A DNA stretch of 64,000 bases. It comes from Steromphala cineraria. Its lineage: Eukaryota; Mollusca; Gastropoda; Trochida; Trochidae. This document shows, in pieces, positions 12,101 through 22,831 of this stretch. Below the pieces are notes generated by a model, which searched no databases, was not told the DNA's origin, and saw only the letters and a program-made list of their open reading frames with translations. Made by a program: the position numbers and the translations under genes. The stretch spans positions 19,438,328 to 19,502,327 of the forward strand of contig OU744731.1 in NCBI GenBank assembly GCA_916613615.1, given 5' to 3'. How positions within the stretch are numbered: the first letter of the stretch is position 1; each line of letters starts with the position of its first letter.

Positions 12101-12303
12101 AGGACTCAGAATAATTTATGTAACGTTTCCTAATGTTCCTAACTACCTGTTATGATACCATGCTACATTCAGTACCATGATATCAAGTTTATATATGTAT
12201 GATTTAGTAAAGGAGTCATGTCAACCCTTTTCAGCTGGCTCGACGTCAAGAAGAAGGCAGTCGCCGTCAAGGCAGAGAAGCAAATAAGAAGATGTCTTTA
12301 TGA
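9198..12303 (+). CDS. Gene B: small secreted peptide precursor, cysteine-free basic type (3 exons, 66 aa)
   Basis: The exons are 9198-9261, 10838-10905 and 12235-12303, with GT-AG borders and the same phases as gene A. Exon 1 differs from A at four of 21 residues (Val5, Phe7, Gly18, Asn21) and keeps the Ala codon split by intron 1. Exon 2 differs from A at one base in 68. Exon 3 (22 residues) opens LARRQ, has a second RRQ at residues 54-56, then Lys62-Lys63, and ends MSL; it has no cysteine. The product would be a short basic tail after an acidic spacer, a layout known from antimicrobial and signalling precursors, though function is unknown. An earlier in-frame ATG at 9084 lies upstream of the TATA box and is rejected as the start. 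Intron 1 hosts an interrupted repeat and a MITE-like foldback. Confidence 0.8.
9436..10258 (+). repeat. Dispersed repeat in intron 1 of gene B, interrupted by a foldback element
   Basis: It begins CTCATCTGGCCTGTTAGCCC, runs through a GTCC microsatellite at 9500-9515, and contains imperfect internal copies of a roughly 130-bp segment (GAAGCTAAAACTTTGTACAC and similar, then ACTAGTGAGGAT, then a GGCCAC-rich part). The foldback at 9678-10024 sits inside it. A diverged fragment occurs in intron 2 of gene D (about 29553-29680). Confidence 0.6.
9678..10024. mobile_element. Foldback MITE with 9-bp target duplication, copy F1
   Basis: It starts CATTCTC and ends GAGAATG, with inverted arms of about 55 bp that include CAGAGGCAGATCAAG and GTTGATTTAGCCTCTGTTCT. 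It is flanked by CCTAATTCC at 9669-9677 and 10025-10033, a perfect 9-bp target duplication. Long inverted ends with 9-bp duplications resemble non-autonomous Mutator-like elements. There is no coding capacity. Confidence 0.85.
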
Positions 12304-12335
12304 AGATATGATGATCCTTTTCAATTCTACATGAA

Positions 12336-12341
12336 ATTAAA
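12336..12341 (+). terminator. Poly(A) signal ATTAAA, gene B
   Basis: The hexamer lies 33 bp after the stop codon, as in gene A. Confidence 0.5.
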
Positions 12342-12475
12342 ATCTGCAAAACTGAGTCCTTGTTAATTTTTACAAGACAATTACTCATCTCCCCAGGTGG
12401 TTATCTTTTACGCTACGCTAACGAATTTTTATTCTCTACACATATGCCAATATGATCATTGGTCTTAGAGTCTTA

Positions 12476-12627
12476 GAGTCTAGAAAGGTCTAGTAGAGGG
12501 TCGCGTCAGCCCACGTTAAACTCATCTTACCAAGACACAAAAGTCTGCCTTTGCACGTATAACGCTGGAGGGTCATAGCTCGCAGAAAGGTCGGCTCACC
12601 GACCCTCTACGAGACCTTTCTAGACTC
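12476..12627. repeat. Foldback with 28-bp arms downstream of gene B
   Basis: The left arm 12476-12503 (GAGTCTAGAAAGGTCTAGTA and on) pairs with 12600-12627 with one mismatch; the spacer is 96 bp. It is probably a short inverted-repeat transposon relic. Confidence 0.75.
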
Positions 12628-12664
12628 AAATCGGATTGAAACGGGTAATATTGAGACTAGGAAT

Positions 12665-12789
12665 ACTTAAAATTTAATTAAAACTTGATTCAATACGGCA
12701 TAATACGAGGCATGTATGGTCTATATAGCTCCACCTTCGATTGATCTTACATCTCGTAATTTGAATCAAGTTTTAATTAAATTTTAAGT
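12665..12789. repeat. Foldback with perfect 29-bp arms
   Basis: Arms 12665-12693 and 12761-12789 are exact reverse complements (ACTTAAAATTTAATTAAAAC and on) around a 67-nt loop. It starts 37 bp after the previous foldback. AT-rich arms like these are typical of MITEs. Confidence 0.8.
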
Positions 12790-13368
12790 TTACAAAACAA
12801 TACTGAAGAATATTAGAAGCATAACAGCAATGAAGTGTATGATGCAAACAAAACGATAAAATGATGGCTACCCATGTTCTTCCTGCACTGCTAACAATAA
12901 ATTACACCCATTGTTTCTGTTTCACTAACTGTAAAACGACAGAAAACCTCATTGGGGTTTTTCTATGTTAATTGGTTTATTTGTACAAAAAATACTGTCA
13001 GCTTTAAAATACACCAAAAACCGTTTTCATCCGTCCTCTAATAACACAGATGTCGCCCTTGAAAGTGCGCGAATTTCAGGCTGCTCAATTTGACAGTCGG
13101 AAAACGGCTTCTACCATAATAACGATATTACCTTTACTTCGCATGCCCGGAGTGTTTTATGACACCATATACAGAACGGAAGTGGGCCTTATCAATATAG
13201 TCACGCTCTTTGACAATGTTATTACAAGAATTAGAGAGAGGATGTAGTTTGTCGGTCCATCCCTGTGACGCCCAGGTGTCAAAGCACTAGTCATTCATTG
13301 GTCAACAATAGGTCAAACTTGATCCAATCAAAAATTGAAATTTCAGAATAATTGATCATTTGCAATGT
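12790..13368. other. Gene-free stretch
   Basis: I see no feature. A 65-codon frame at 13050-13247 is broken in unit 2, where its ATG is ATA and indels shift the frame. Confidence 0.6.
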
Positions 13369-13627
13369 ATGAGCCTTGAGATGAACACATTGAGCACTGA
13401 CATAGTAGATGGAGTATTTGGCATTGACTACAGTAATTTTAACAAGGTAGGTTTTGTTTACATGATATCTAATAGAAGATTTGTAAACTAAACTTGTTCA
13501 TTAACACTTATATGTATACATTTTATCATTTCAGACAGTTATTTTGCGTAAGAAGTTAAGAATTGAAAAACAACATAACCTCAAGAAGATGATGAAACAT
13601 GGTGTCAAAAGGTGTATCGAATTGTAA
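13369..13627 (+). CDS. Possible two-exon small gene E (56 aa), unrecognised
   Basis: Two open segments flank a short, well-formed intron: 13369-13446 (26 codons from ATG, ending AATTTTAACAAG before GTAGGT) and 13535-13627 (31 codons including the TAA stop, after TTTATCATTTCAG). They join in phase 0. The first part contains VFGIDYSNFNK; the second is strongly basic (RKK, KK, MMKHGVKR) and ends CIEL. There is no signal peptide and no LxRR motif, so it is not a member of the peptide family. The frame is also open upstream for seven codons, so the ATG may be internal to a longer exon. Both exons are unchanged in unit 2. It could be a real small gene, the 3' end of a longer gene or a relic; I cannot name it. 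Confidence 0.35.
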
Positions 13628-16624
13628 AAGGTTGCGAACAGGATAATCGGCTACAATTTCATGACATGATGCCTTAACGACACTCATTGTTTTGCAATTA
13701 TTCGTAGTGTGAGAAAGCAAATCTCATTCGCAAAACATAAAATCACTTCAGTATTATTCATAATTTCTTAAAAATGTATTTATTTAAATGGGTTTAAAGT
13801 GCCTTCAATTTTTCATGGCCACCCAGGCTCATCACAAAATGTAAACGTAGAGCTACTAAAGTATGAACACCATTATATCGTAATATCTAAGAGATTTTCA
13901 GATTTGACATGACTACATATTGTAATTTTGCCGTGTTGAAATATCCTTACGTTTATACCATCTTAGTATAACATGAGCAGGAGTCTAAAATTTAAATGTC
14001 TTATATTTTCAAAAAAATTCTGTATGTTATGTGTACCGATCTGTCCATGTGTATGTGACGTCACTATTATAATAATTATAACTATTGTTTTTTTTGCTAG
14101 GAAGCAGCATTTAGATATGCATTATTTGCTTGTTTGCCAATCTTGTTTCTTTGTTTAAGATGAATATGTTTAAATCACATTTTCTTTTATAATGATAAGT
14201 TTTCTTTAGAGAAGAATAGGCCATCTAATCATTTGCGATATATAGAACCAAGACATACCATGTAGTTTCATATTGATGAATTGACTTCCGATCGCTCAGT
14301 AAAAACCATGACTAAGTTATCACCAGTCTTAATAAATCAACAACAAAATAGTAAATATCTTTATTATATGTCTCACTATCTAACTGTCATACTGTCAAGT
14401 TATGTTCCTTGTTTGTATATTAATTATACGCCGAGGAAGTAAGTGTCCGCTTGACTTATTACTGTAAACAATAGCAATAGCCTGACCAGTAATGGCGATG
14501 TGATGTGGCAGGTTGTGATTGGCTGAAAGAAGTTTTCACGACTTAAAATATATGACGGTTTTTTTTCAAAGCCATTAAATGACTATTTTTCGCATGTTTT
14601 TGAACAAACAAAGTATCGATGTTGTCTAATCATATCCTTTTGAATTCGGAATGCGGTGAAGTCGTAAATAAAGCCGGCTCGTAGACACGATATATATGCG
14701 ATACAATATTTTTAAGTATATACATTTAAAGACATTTATGTAAACAAATTCAAAACCCACTTAGAAATATGATTAATCTCGATGTCAAAAACTTAATATA
14801 TTGGGATTTGAAAATCATGCATATGTTAAATACTACACAAGTTTGAATAAGGTGCATTTTAATTATCATTATATGAATCAAATAAATGTTTGCAAACCTT
14901 TGTTTGCATAATCCCCTAAGCAAACAAATTATTTTTACTATGGATATTTCAGAAACTCGCTGCAGAAATGAACGAAGATATTACTTGTTACATATGCACA
15001 TATTTTGAGATCATACACATCATATCACATGGTGATTTCATATCCTTGACGATTGCAGACCTCAAGGTCTACTATTATTTTCGTCATAACACCCACACAA
15101 AATTCGGTCCGATAAGCTGAAAAGTTTCAGCAAGTAGAACACAGAATCCATGCGAGTCCCAACTTCAAGCAATGATCCTAATCCTCTGACAAGCTGAAAT
15201 CTGTTCAATGCATATTATCTATTTTGATTTATCCATAATAAATTAATGTCGACATTAATCTTGTTTTGATAGTCAATCAGATGTCCCCGTGTAGTCCCTG
15301 AGACAAAATTGTAACGTCAGTTGTTGAAATACAAACACCGGTGATCTTTGTAAATTGCTTATCAATGTTTGACGTTATTGTTTAATACAGTCTGATTACA
15401 ATCGACTGTGATTCGAGGAAAAAAAGTGTTAAAATATTATCTCTAGCGGAGTTCGAACCTCACCAAGTCTGGCTTTCCTCTCATTCACGAGACGGAGAGG
15501 ATATCCAGAATGGTTCAAACCCCGATAGATACAATACTTTTGATATTTTATTCCTCGGAGCACGGTCGATTTTAATCAGACTGTTGCTTAATATTGATCT
15601 CAGCCTAGGTATAAATATTTTTGCAAATTTTATTTCAAAACATTTTGAATCCGACATAAATTTTTAAGATGGATGTCAATAATGTGATTAATTGTAATAA
15701 AGAAATATGCTATATAAATTACAATTTCAGAGTTGTAAAGCTTATAATCACGATGATATGTACACATTGCTATGTACATTACCAAATGATATTTAAAATG
15801 ATATTTTCACAAGAATCATTTTCAACAGCAAAATGCATAAATATTACCTTGTTTGTTGACAGCTTGTATTATACCGTGTAAACCCTCTATGACAGATATT
15901 CACTCAGTCAGCGGTCATTATTTCAACCGTGAAATGCCATTGATACAATGTTACATATGAGAGAATTGTCGAATTTTAGTTGTAATTCAGTTAATGTTCT
16001 GTCCACGTACCTTGATCACCAAATTTCATTAATGTGTTTAAACAAAGCCAACTTAAACCAAAGAAATTCTTAGATTATTGATTGTTAATTGATGGGTCTA
16101 GACCTTCCAATCCCTTACATGTGGACTACAGGTGTTTCATTAACATTCTATCTTAAGTATTTCACCTTAACACGAAGTTCCAGACATCATTATTGTAACC
16201 TGCCAATAACAGGGAGATAAAACCATTCTTTATACAAAAGGGAATTTCAATGTTTATTCAAAAGACCTAAAATGGGCAATTCTGTAAAAATCTATAAAAC
16301 GATAAAACGATTTAGATACCGATCAATATATCAATATCAATACTTTATTTGAGGATCAAGAACATCGTACTATTTTCTGATTTTGTAATGTATAAATGAT
16401 AATTGAAAGTATGAAATTATATGAAAATTTTATTTCATTATCAAATGACCTTATCAATAACCAATTTGGAATATCAACATCTGATAGAATCATTCATTAT
16501 TTGATTAATAAATTAAATTTAATACAATTATGATCTTCCATATATATGTCCTTCAAATCACGTGTCATATATCATTAAATTCGTGTTTGTATTTGTTGGC
16601 GTATTATACGCACTTGATTATCTA
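13628..16624. other. Gene-free stretch
   Basis: I see only short AT-rich frames without recognisable domains, plus a small hairpin at 15447-15524. Confidence 0.55.
15447..15524. repeat. Hairpin with tRNA T-arm-like ends
   Basis: The arms CGGAGTTCGAACC (15447-15459) and GGTTCAAACCCCG (15512-15524) pair with two mismatches; in unit 2 the same arms are perfect 13-bp complements. GGTTCGAACC is the tRNA T-arm (box B) motif, but no full cloverleaf can be drawn on either strand. Confidence 0.45.
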
Positions 16625-16628
16625 TCTT

Positions 16629-16986
16629 AAAGGGGCAGTAGCACGTTTTTTGATAATTTTATATTTTAATTTTTTCACTGATAATTGTAAGTTAATGTTA
16701 AATGTATTATTTTGACAGTGTCAAAAATCTCATTACACGAGCCAATCATCCATAGTCAGAGGACAAAATATGAAGATTCATATAAAATCCATTGGCGGCC
16801 ATTTTGTGTGATCACATTTAATTCATTTTGTGTAAGATAAAGGAATCGCATGGCTAAACTTTACGCTATATATTTGAATTACTACTGCTCCATTTAGTTT
16901 AAATACATTGTCTTTCAATTGGAAGCGTTAATTTTAATTTTCCCGACATCACCTTATACTGCCCCTAAAAACGTGCTACTGCCCCC
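16629..16986. repeat. MITE with TTAA flanks, copy 2
   Basis: The ends AGGGGCAGTAGCACGTTTTT and AAAACGTGCTACTGCCCCCT are flanked by TTAA at 16625-16628 and 16987-16990. It is non-coding and in the same orientation as copy 1. Confidence 0.85.
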
Positions 16987-16990
16987 TTAA

Positions 16991-19022
16991 ATTGGGCTAA
17001 AGAAAGGAGACATAGGTGTTGAATGGACAGCTTTGACAAATGTAAACTGTATATATTGTTAAGTTTTGTTTGCAAGCTAACTTCTAGAATTTTAATAAAA
17101 TCAAAGAAAACTTAATAATATCCAAAGTTTAACTTTCAAAACAATTTGTAGGCGTAAATGTGTTATGTTTATATGTAAGAAAATCTTGTTTCGCAAACAT
17201 CAGGTGTTTATCATCATGAATATATTTAGTGAGTTACAGAACACAAAAGGCCACGTGTGCTGTTTCTCTTGTCAGATGTGTTACCAGGGAAGTATAATAC
17301 ATCCCTGGTGTTACTAACCAGTTTAAGAAGGAAATATCCAGTAACTCAATTACTATTCATACTAAAACAATTTGTAATTCACATTGATAGATTGATATGG
17401 TACAGAAAGACTTCTGCCAACCAAACAATACAGAATCTTACACCAGTGCAGAGGGGTTACCAGATAACCAATGCATTGTTTTTGATAAATCGTATTGCAG
17501 TGTAAATTGATTTTATACTCGCAAAATATATATACACACATAAACATTCAATTTTGTAATTTTGAAATGCTAATAGAAACAATTAAAAGGATTATAAACA
17601 GTATAAGCAAAAACAAAGGAAAAACACTCAGAAAAAGTTTCACCAAAAAATGTTTTTGAGACACAATATTTTGAAACTAAATCTGGTAAACGAAATGTGA
17701 AGAATAAACTCACGGGCAAAAGAAATGCTGGTAACATAAATGTCATGATGTTTTATTCCATGTAACATAAATATGAATGAAAGAAAGTGGCAAAGTTTCC
17801 TTAGAAGTCAACTATATTATATTTGCCTTGTTTGAATCATTTTCTGTTGATGACTTTGCATGGCGCCTTTCCAAACGCGTGTAAAAAAATCACCAATTTG
17901 CCATGTCCTTAACTAAGCGAGATAGGAGAGCGAAATTGGTAATTTTTGCATATTTGTAGACGTTATATAACGAAAACACGTCAGTACATACATGTCAAAG
18001 TGGATATTTTTCATTAACAACATCTCAAATAACCTTCTCATATACATTTCCAAAACTCAAATTTAATTTCAAAATATTTATTACAAAAAAGTACTTGAAA
18101 ACAGCGATTTTCGCACCCTAACAGTGTTTAGACAACCACAGTACAAAAAACGTCATGCAATCATGGCTGAAATTATGAGAGATAATTCTCAAAATACTCT
18201 TTTATGAAACACATTCGACATTGCAAATACACGACATGCATTATTTGTTTATCCTTCGTTTGAAAAATACCCAGCGTTTCTTTTGCCCATGGGTTTATAT
18301 CACTAAACTGGAAAACTTCCAGTTCCCTTATATATACTACAAGACAAAAGTTTAGACTCAGTGAAACGTGTAATGTCCTATTTTCTATCGCTTATATCTA
18401 AAGAACTAGTGACTCTATTCTTCATGTCTCCGACTTAACGCCGTAACAATGATTTAAACAAAGCTTTTAACATTTTAATCCAACCCAAAAATGAAAACTG
18501 TCCTCATTACAATTGGGTCCTAATGACGTAATAAAACGACTTTTCAAAAAAAGTCCATGGACTTTACCTGAGTATTTGTCAGTTAACTTTCATGATGGAC
18601 GTGTTAATCAAGATCCATTAATGACAAATGCATGACACTTTGGTAATGAGTTGAGGTTTGAGAAAGCATAAAGCAATTTTACCATACCCACCAAAACACA
18701 ATGTCATAGCACCATTTGATGGTGAGTCTAAACTGAGTCGCGTAGTATATTAACAGTGGACTATTGAAATGATTTAAATTGTCAGTTGGGTGAACTACAC
18801 TTTTGGCTTCCTGACTTTTAAAAACGTTGTAATGGAATAAACGAATAATATTGCAAATTGTGAGTAGCTTGATTTTTATGTAACAAGGAACTAACATTCA
18901 TTGTTGAATATATACTTCCAAGAAGTGCCACAGTTATGAAATAATATATTATATTTGCACTCAAATTGGCTATTACGGGAGTATATGGAAGAGTATGTCC
19001 TTATCGCTTTGATACAATTCTT
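16991..19022. other. Gene-free stretch
   Basis: I see no supported gene. An 82-codon frame at 17257-17505 is intact in both units but has no start context, domain or splice partner that I can recognise. A small inverted repeat (TTACCAGGGA and TCCCTGGTGTTA) lies at 17280-17313. Confidence 0.5.
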
Positions 19023-19031
19023 ATCTTAACA

Positions 19032-19422
19032 CATTCTCTCCCCACAGAGGCAGATCAAGTCATGTTGATTTAGCCTCTGTTCTATTACGCCGAAATCCGT
19101 GGGTTCCGGCAGTTTCCCCTGGCGGAAAAAACTTTCATCTCAATACATTTGAATTTCTTTATCAAATGACAAGGCTTCTCGCATGGAAAGGGTGGTTCGT
19201 ATCACGATGCCTTTGCCTTGTTTTAGTAGCCAAAATGCTGATTTAAGAACAGCGTCGCTGATTGCACAACTAATTTTGATTGCCTCCAATCAGGCATCTC
19301 CCATTCTATCTCACAAACTCGTCGTAATATAACAGAGGCTAAATCAACATGACTTGATCTGCCTCTGTGGGGAGAGAATGCTAAATCAACATGGCTTGAT
19401 CTGCCTCTATGGGGAGAGAATG
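19032..19422. mobile_element. Foldback MITE with 9-bp target duplication, copy F2
   Basis: It belongs to the same family as F1 (starts CATTCTC, ends GAGAATG) and is flanked by ATCTTAACA at 19023-19031 and 19423-19431, a perfect 9-bp target duplication. The right terminal repeat is partly duplicated (19379-19422), so the element is longer than F1. Confidence 0.85.
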
Positions 19423-19431
19423 ATCTTAACA

Positions 19432-20616
19432 ATAAACTGCAATCAATAACGATTATGAAAGGGGGCGACGATGTGCTTTGGGATATAGAACCAGTTGTCC
19501 ACCAAAAAGGAAATAAAGTGTTGTTTGAGGCGACTGAACTAGAAAAGGGTGCAAGTTAGGTATATACCTTCAAATCTCAGTTTCATTGAATTTGATCTTT
19601 AAATGAAGTGGTATTTGTCACTGGTTTTCAGCTAGTATATGAAATCATGTAAAATATAATGATTGATGATACAATACATTAGACAAAGGTAATAATCTTA
19701 AATTTCATATATTCCTTGACATATAATAAGTCTATACTAATCACTGAATCGCAAACCCTCATGGAAATTTGAGAAAACGGTAAAAGTCACTACAAACTTG
19801 AAGCTTATGAGAGAAAGCATAAAAGATAACATTGATGACATTATAAATGAATAAAAAATAACATCAAATGATAAAAATGAAGGTTACTGTTCTAAATATT
19901 TCATAAACTTAGTTTTGGTCTAATTAAGAAGCATGCACTTTGCCATTATCTTAAATACAAATAGCACAAATTCGAAATTGTATATGCCAGGATTGTTAAA
20001 ATTAAATATAGGCCATTAATCATAATCATGTTATCAACACTCTGGTTATTATCCGTGAAATATCGTCTGTCTCTTTGAATCGTTGCTATGGAATTTCAGT
20101 AATACAGAATGGAAAACTATCATATTACTTTTCATTTCAATTTTTGTAATACAGATTAACCTTTCTGTTTTGAAAAGAAACGGATTATGCACAAGCGCAT
20201 CAGAATTCCCACATTGACAGTAACATCATTTGCAAAATTTGTCATTCCATTGACATACTGTCGCTTATTTCCCATTGTAATGTTTGTTACATATTCACAA
20301 TCGTGTAGTTTGTCCTTGATCCCACTGTTCTGCATTGCTACAAATAGATCTTTCAAAGGTTGGACATCTCTATCATAGTGTAACCAACAGTCAATGGTTT
20401 ACAGTAATACCTATGGTTAATGCTGTTCGAGAATATATTTGAAGAACCTAATTTTTTTTGAAATATTCTGTTTTCTATTCTGTTGACTACATGTATTCTT
20501 CGACTTTAAACCTGTAAGCAGGGGAAACTGCCAATTGACAAGCAGTTTTGTGAAATTTCTGTTATATTCATAACTTATTATCGTAGCTTATATAGCTTTG
20601 GCAACCGGTATGTGAC
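19432..20616. other. Gene-free stretch
   Basis: I see nothing beyond AT-rich unique sequence. Overlapping 63- to 66-codon frames on opposite strands at 20156-20378 give no recognisable protein. Confidence 0.5.
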
Positions 20617-20949
20617 CTCTTATACAAGCCATATGGGCTACTCCTCAAAACATATTTTCATCTTCTTCTCTTTGTCTATTATTTATTTGTATGGTTACTA
20701 AATTATTGATACCCTTGAAGAAGATCTTAGGGTAATGTAGATGTACAAACCTGAACACTACAGTAGATCTGGACCTGGGTCATGTGGAGTACCTACAGGA
20801 TTTAGTTGGTGCCTTAGAGGACAAAGGACCTATCATGATTGATTAAATTTTGATAATTTCCCTAATGTACGGCTTAATGATACCATACACCATATATCAC
20901 ATGGTAAATTCAAAGGATTTACTTTTTTCCTTATCTCAACTTTTTCCAG

Positions 20950-21009
20950 CTGACCCGACGAGAGCAACCTGAAGGCAATGATGACGGTGGTTGCCGTGAC
21001 TGCAAATAA
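20950..21009 (+). CDS. Exon C: orphan third exon of the peptide family, CX2C type
   Basis: After an acceptor (CTTTTTCCAG-like, 20940-20949) the frame opens LTRRE, continues through an acidic-polar stretch and ends GGCRDCK followed by TAA: 19 residues with a CX2C pair. It closely resembles exon 3 of D. No family exon 1 or 2 is found between gene B and this point, so on its own it cannot make a secreted peptide. Either it is a dead fragment carried in the C block, or it serves as an alternative last exon for gene B, whose exon 2 ends in the compatible phase about 10 kb upstream. The sequence cannot decide. Confidence 0.5.
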   Translation: MTRREQPEGNDDGGCRDCK

Positions 21010-21065
21010 GCGAAGAAAAGAAGATATTGAGGTAATGACATTGTTATCAAGCACAATCATCTTAA

Positions 21066-21071
21066 AATAAA
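21066..21071 (+). terminator. Poly(A) signal AATAAA after exon C
   Basis: The canonical hexamer lies 57 bp after the stop codon; the D copy is at 30347-30352. Confidence 0.5.
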
Positions 21072-21339
21072 CGCCTGCAGCAATAAGTGCTTATTGAGTT
21101 ATCTTTTATGAAAATGTTCACCTCATCTCTAAATGTCAGCCTGTTTGATAACTTTGATAGCTTGTACATTGTATTCATGTACGTTGTTAATATGTGGTTT
21201 CAGCGTCTGTCTTAAATTAAGCTGTTCAAGATATAGAAATGATCACATTCTTGTCTTTTCAAGATAATGTGATATGTGACAATTGTTGGACGCATAAGAT
21301 AAAACTAATCAATGAGTTGAAAGTACTTACGGATTATCT

Positions 21340-21610
21340 GTTCCCAAGGGGGTCAGATCAAGTCATGGAATGTTGATTGAGCCTCTCTTCTTATAAGACC
21401 AAATCTGTTGGTTCCGGCAGTTTTGCACAATCCATTTGAATTTTTAGCATTCAATGGCTAAAATGTTGATTTTAGAACAGCTTAGCTTATCGGACAACTT
21501 AAATTGATTGCCTCCATCAGGGTTCTCCCATTCTATCCCAAAAACTCGGTGAATAAAACAGAGGTTCGATCAACAATTTATGACTTCATCTTCCTCTTTT
21601 GAGAGAGAAT
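21340..21610. repeat. Degenerate foldback, F family copy F3
   Basis: It keeps GGTCAGATCAAGTCATGG on the left and a diverged complement with GAGAGAATAC on the right, along with the internal GGTTCCGGCAGTTT of F1 and F2. The left terminus is lost compared with F4. Confidence 0.6.
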
Positions 21611-21751
21611 ACAACGAGGTGTTTCATACAATAATTCGCAATGGACATATAATTCGTAACCAACCCTAATCATCGGTTTGTTATTATTTTTCTTAATTAT
21701 TACGCTTTTAAACAAGAAAGATAGAGTAACATTAAAACAGTCAGTGGACAT

Positions 21752-22477
21752 TTAGGAGATAAAGCTAGTGTGTTTCAAACACACTAGGTTTATCTCCATT
21801 CTACCATGAGAATATTAATCGTGAAATCTTTGTTTAAGCGAATTGCACTTTGTAAAATGTTTTCACTCCTGGCAACAAAAATAAACTCGTCTGTGCCGGG
21901 GGATTTGCTCCTTGTTAATTGAAATAAATTTAGCCGTGAGCAAAGGTAAAATCTATTATTGTGTGTCCTTCAAGTATATTTCTCACTTTCTTCAACACAA
22001 CTATTAATATCGTACCTTTTAAAACGTGTGATTACATTACTTGTTTACACAATAGACTGAGACATCCCTATCAAAAAAATAGATGTTTCTAACAGTAAAC
22101 CACTATGACGTTGTCAAGGATAATGACGTCATAAGCGCGTAAATGACGTCACAGTATTGTTGCGGTAATCGAAGAAAGCCCGCTGTGTGTGGCGCTGATT
22201 GACCACTTAAACTTCTTATTTTGAATAAAATACTTTATCTGCTTTCAAACGATTTGGTCATCCCCCGTAAACACACGAAAATGAAACATGTTAAATAACT
22301 CTTAAAAAGATTTAATCTCAGTAAACAGCAGAATACGAGATCTTAAATTGCTAGTCGGCTGTATCAATGCGCGGTGAAGTGGCCTCCAAATCAGAGGACG
22401 TTCAATCCAAAATTGATCACGTTTGATTTTCCAGGAGAACCAATCAGAATCTAGTATTCATCACATTCATGGTAGAA
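21752..22477 (-). mobile_element. Helitron-like (Helentron-type) non-autonomous element
   Basis: These 726 bp interrupt the C block; the paralogous place beside gene D (about 31063-31070) reads straight through as GTGGACAGTCATGG, an empty site. Read on the minus strand, the element starts near TTCTACCATGAATG. Close to its end comes the reverse complement of that start (12-bp inverted pair 22467-22478 and 21798-21809), directly followed by a 43-nt near-perfect palindrome (21755-21797) and the terminus CTAAA. A subterminal inverted repeat, a 3' hairpin and a CTRR-like end without target duplication is the Helitron/Helentron pattern. No protein is encoded. Confidence 0.5.
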
Positions 22478-22831
22478 TCATGGTTTTCTCACTTTTTCTG
22501 GAAGTGCGACTCTAATGGTCTAATTTGTAACAGTTTATTGCTTAATTATCGCATTTTATTGTCTATAGTATTCTTGATATAGTACAAATAATTATTGATT
22601 AACGCAATGTCAAAAATCCAAAAAAAAAGTAAGTCGTCACTACCTTTTAATGAGTCTGACAAGAACAAAGTGTTCTGATTACTCTGTTTAATGACATCAT
22701 AGAGCAATGAAATTAGAGCAGTTCAGCTGGTGACACTCTCACACTGCACCACCTTGAGGATTTGATATTGTATTTACGGTAAAGAAAACATCAGTAGGGA
22801 ATGCAACTTGCACTTGACCAAGGTGTGGTTG

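Larger units (their letters stand above)
20617..22831 (+). repeat. C block: partial copy of the 3' half of gene D
   Basis: 20617-21751 and 22478-22831 match 29763-31068 and 31070-31442 around gene D, including the distinctive run CATATGGGCTACTCCTCAAA. D has about 126 bp extra near 29850, and C has the Helitron-like insert. The copy begins within what is intron 2 of D, so exons 1 and 2 were not included. Confidence 0.75.

Noticed and set aside
13050..13247. 65-codon plus-strand frame
   Set aside because: In unit 2 the ATG is ATA and small indels break the frame.
15447..15524. tRNA gene suggested by GGTTCGAACC
   Set aside because: The T-arm-like motif occurs at both ends as an inverted repeat and no cloverleaf forms on either strand.
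17257..17505. 82-codon plus-strand frame, intact in both units
   Set aside because: It contains a small inverted repeat, shows no recognisable motif, and unit-to-unit conservation is no evidence here. It was kept only as a note in the gene-free stretch.
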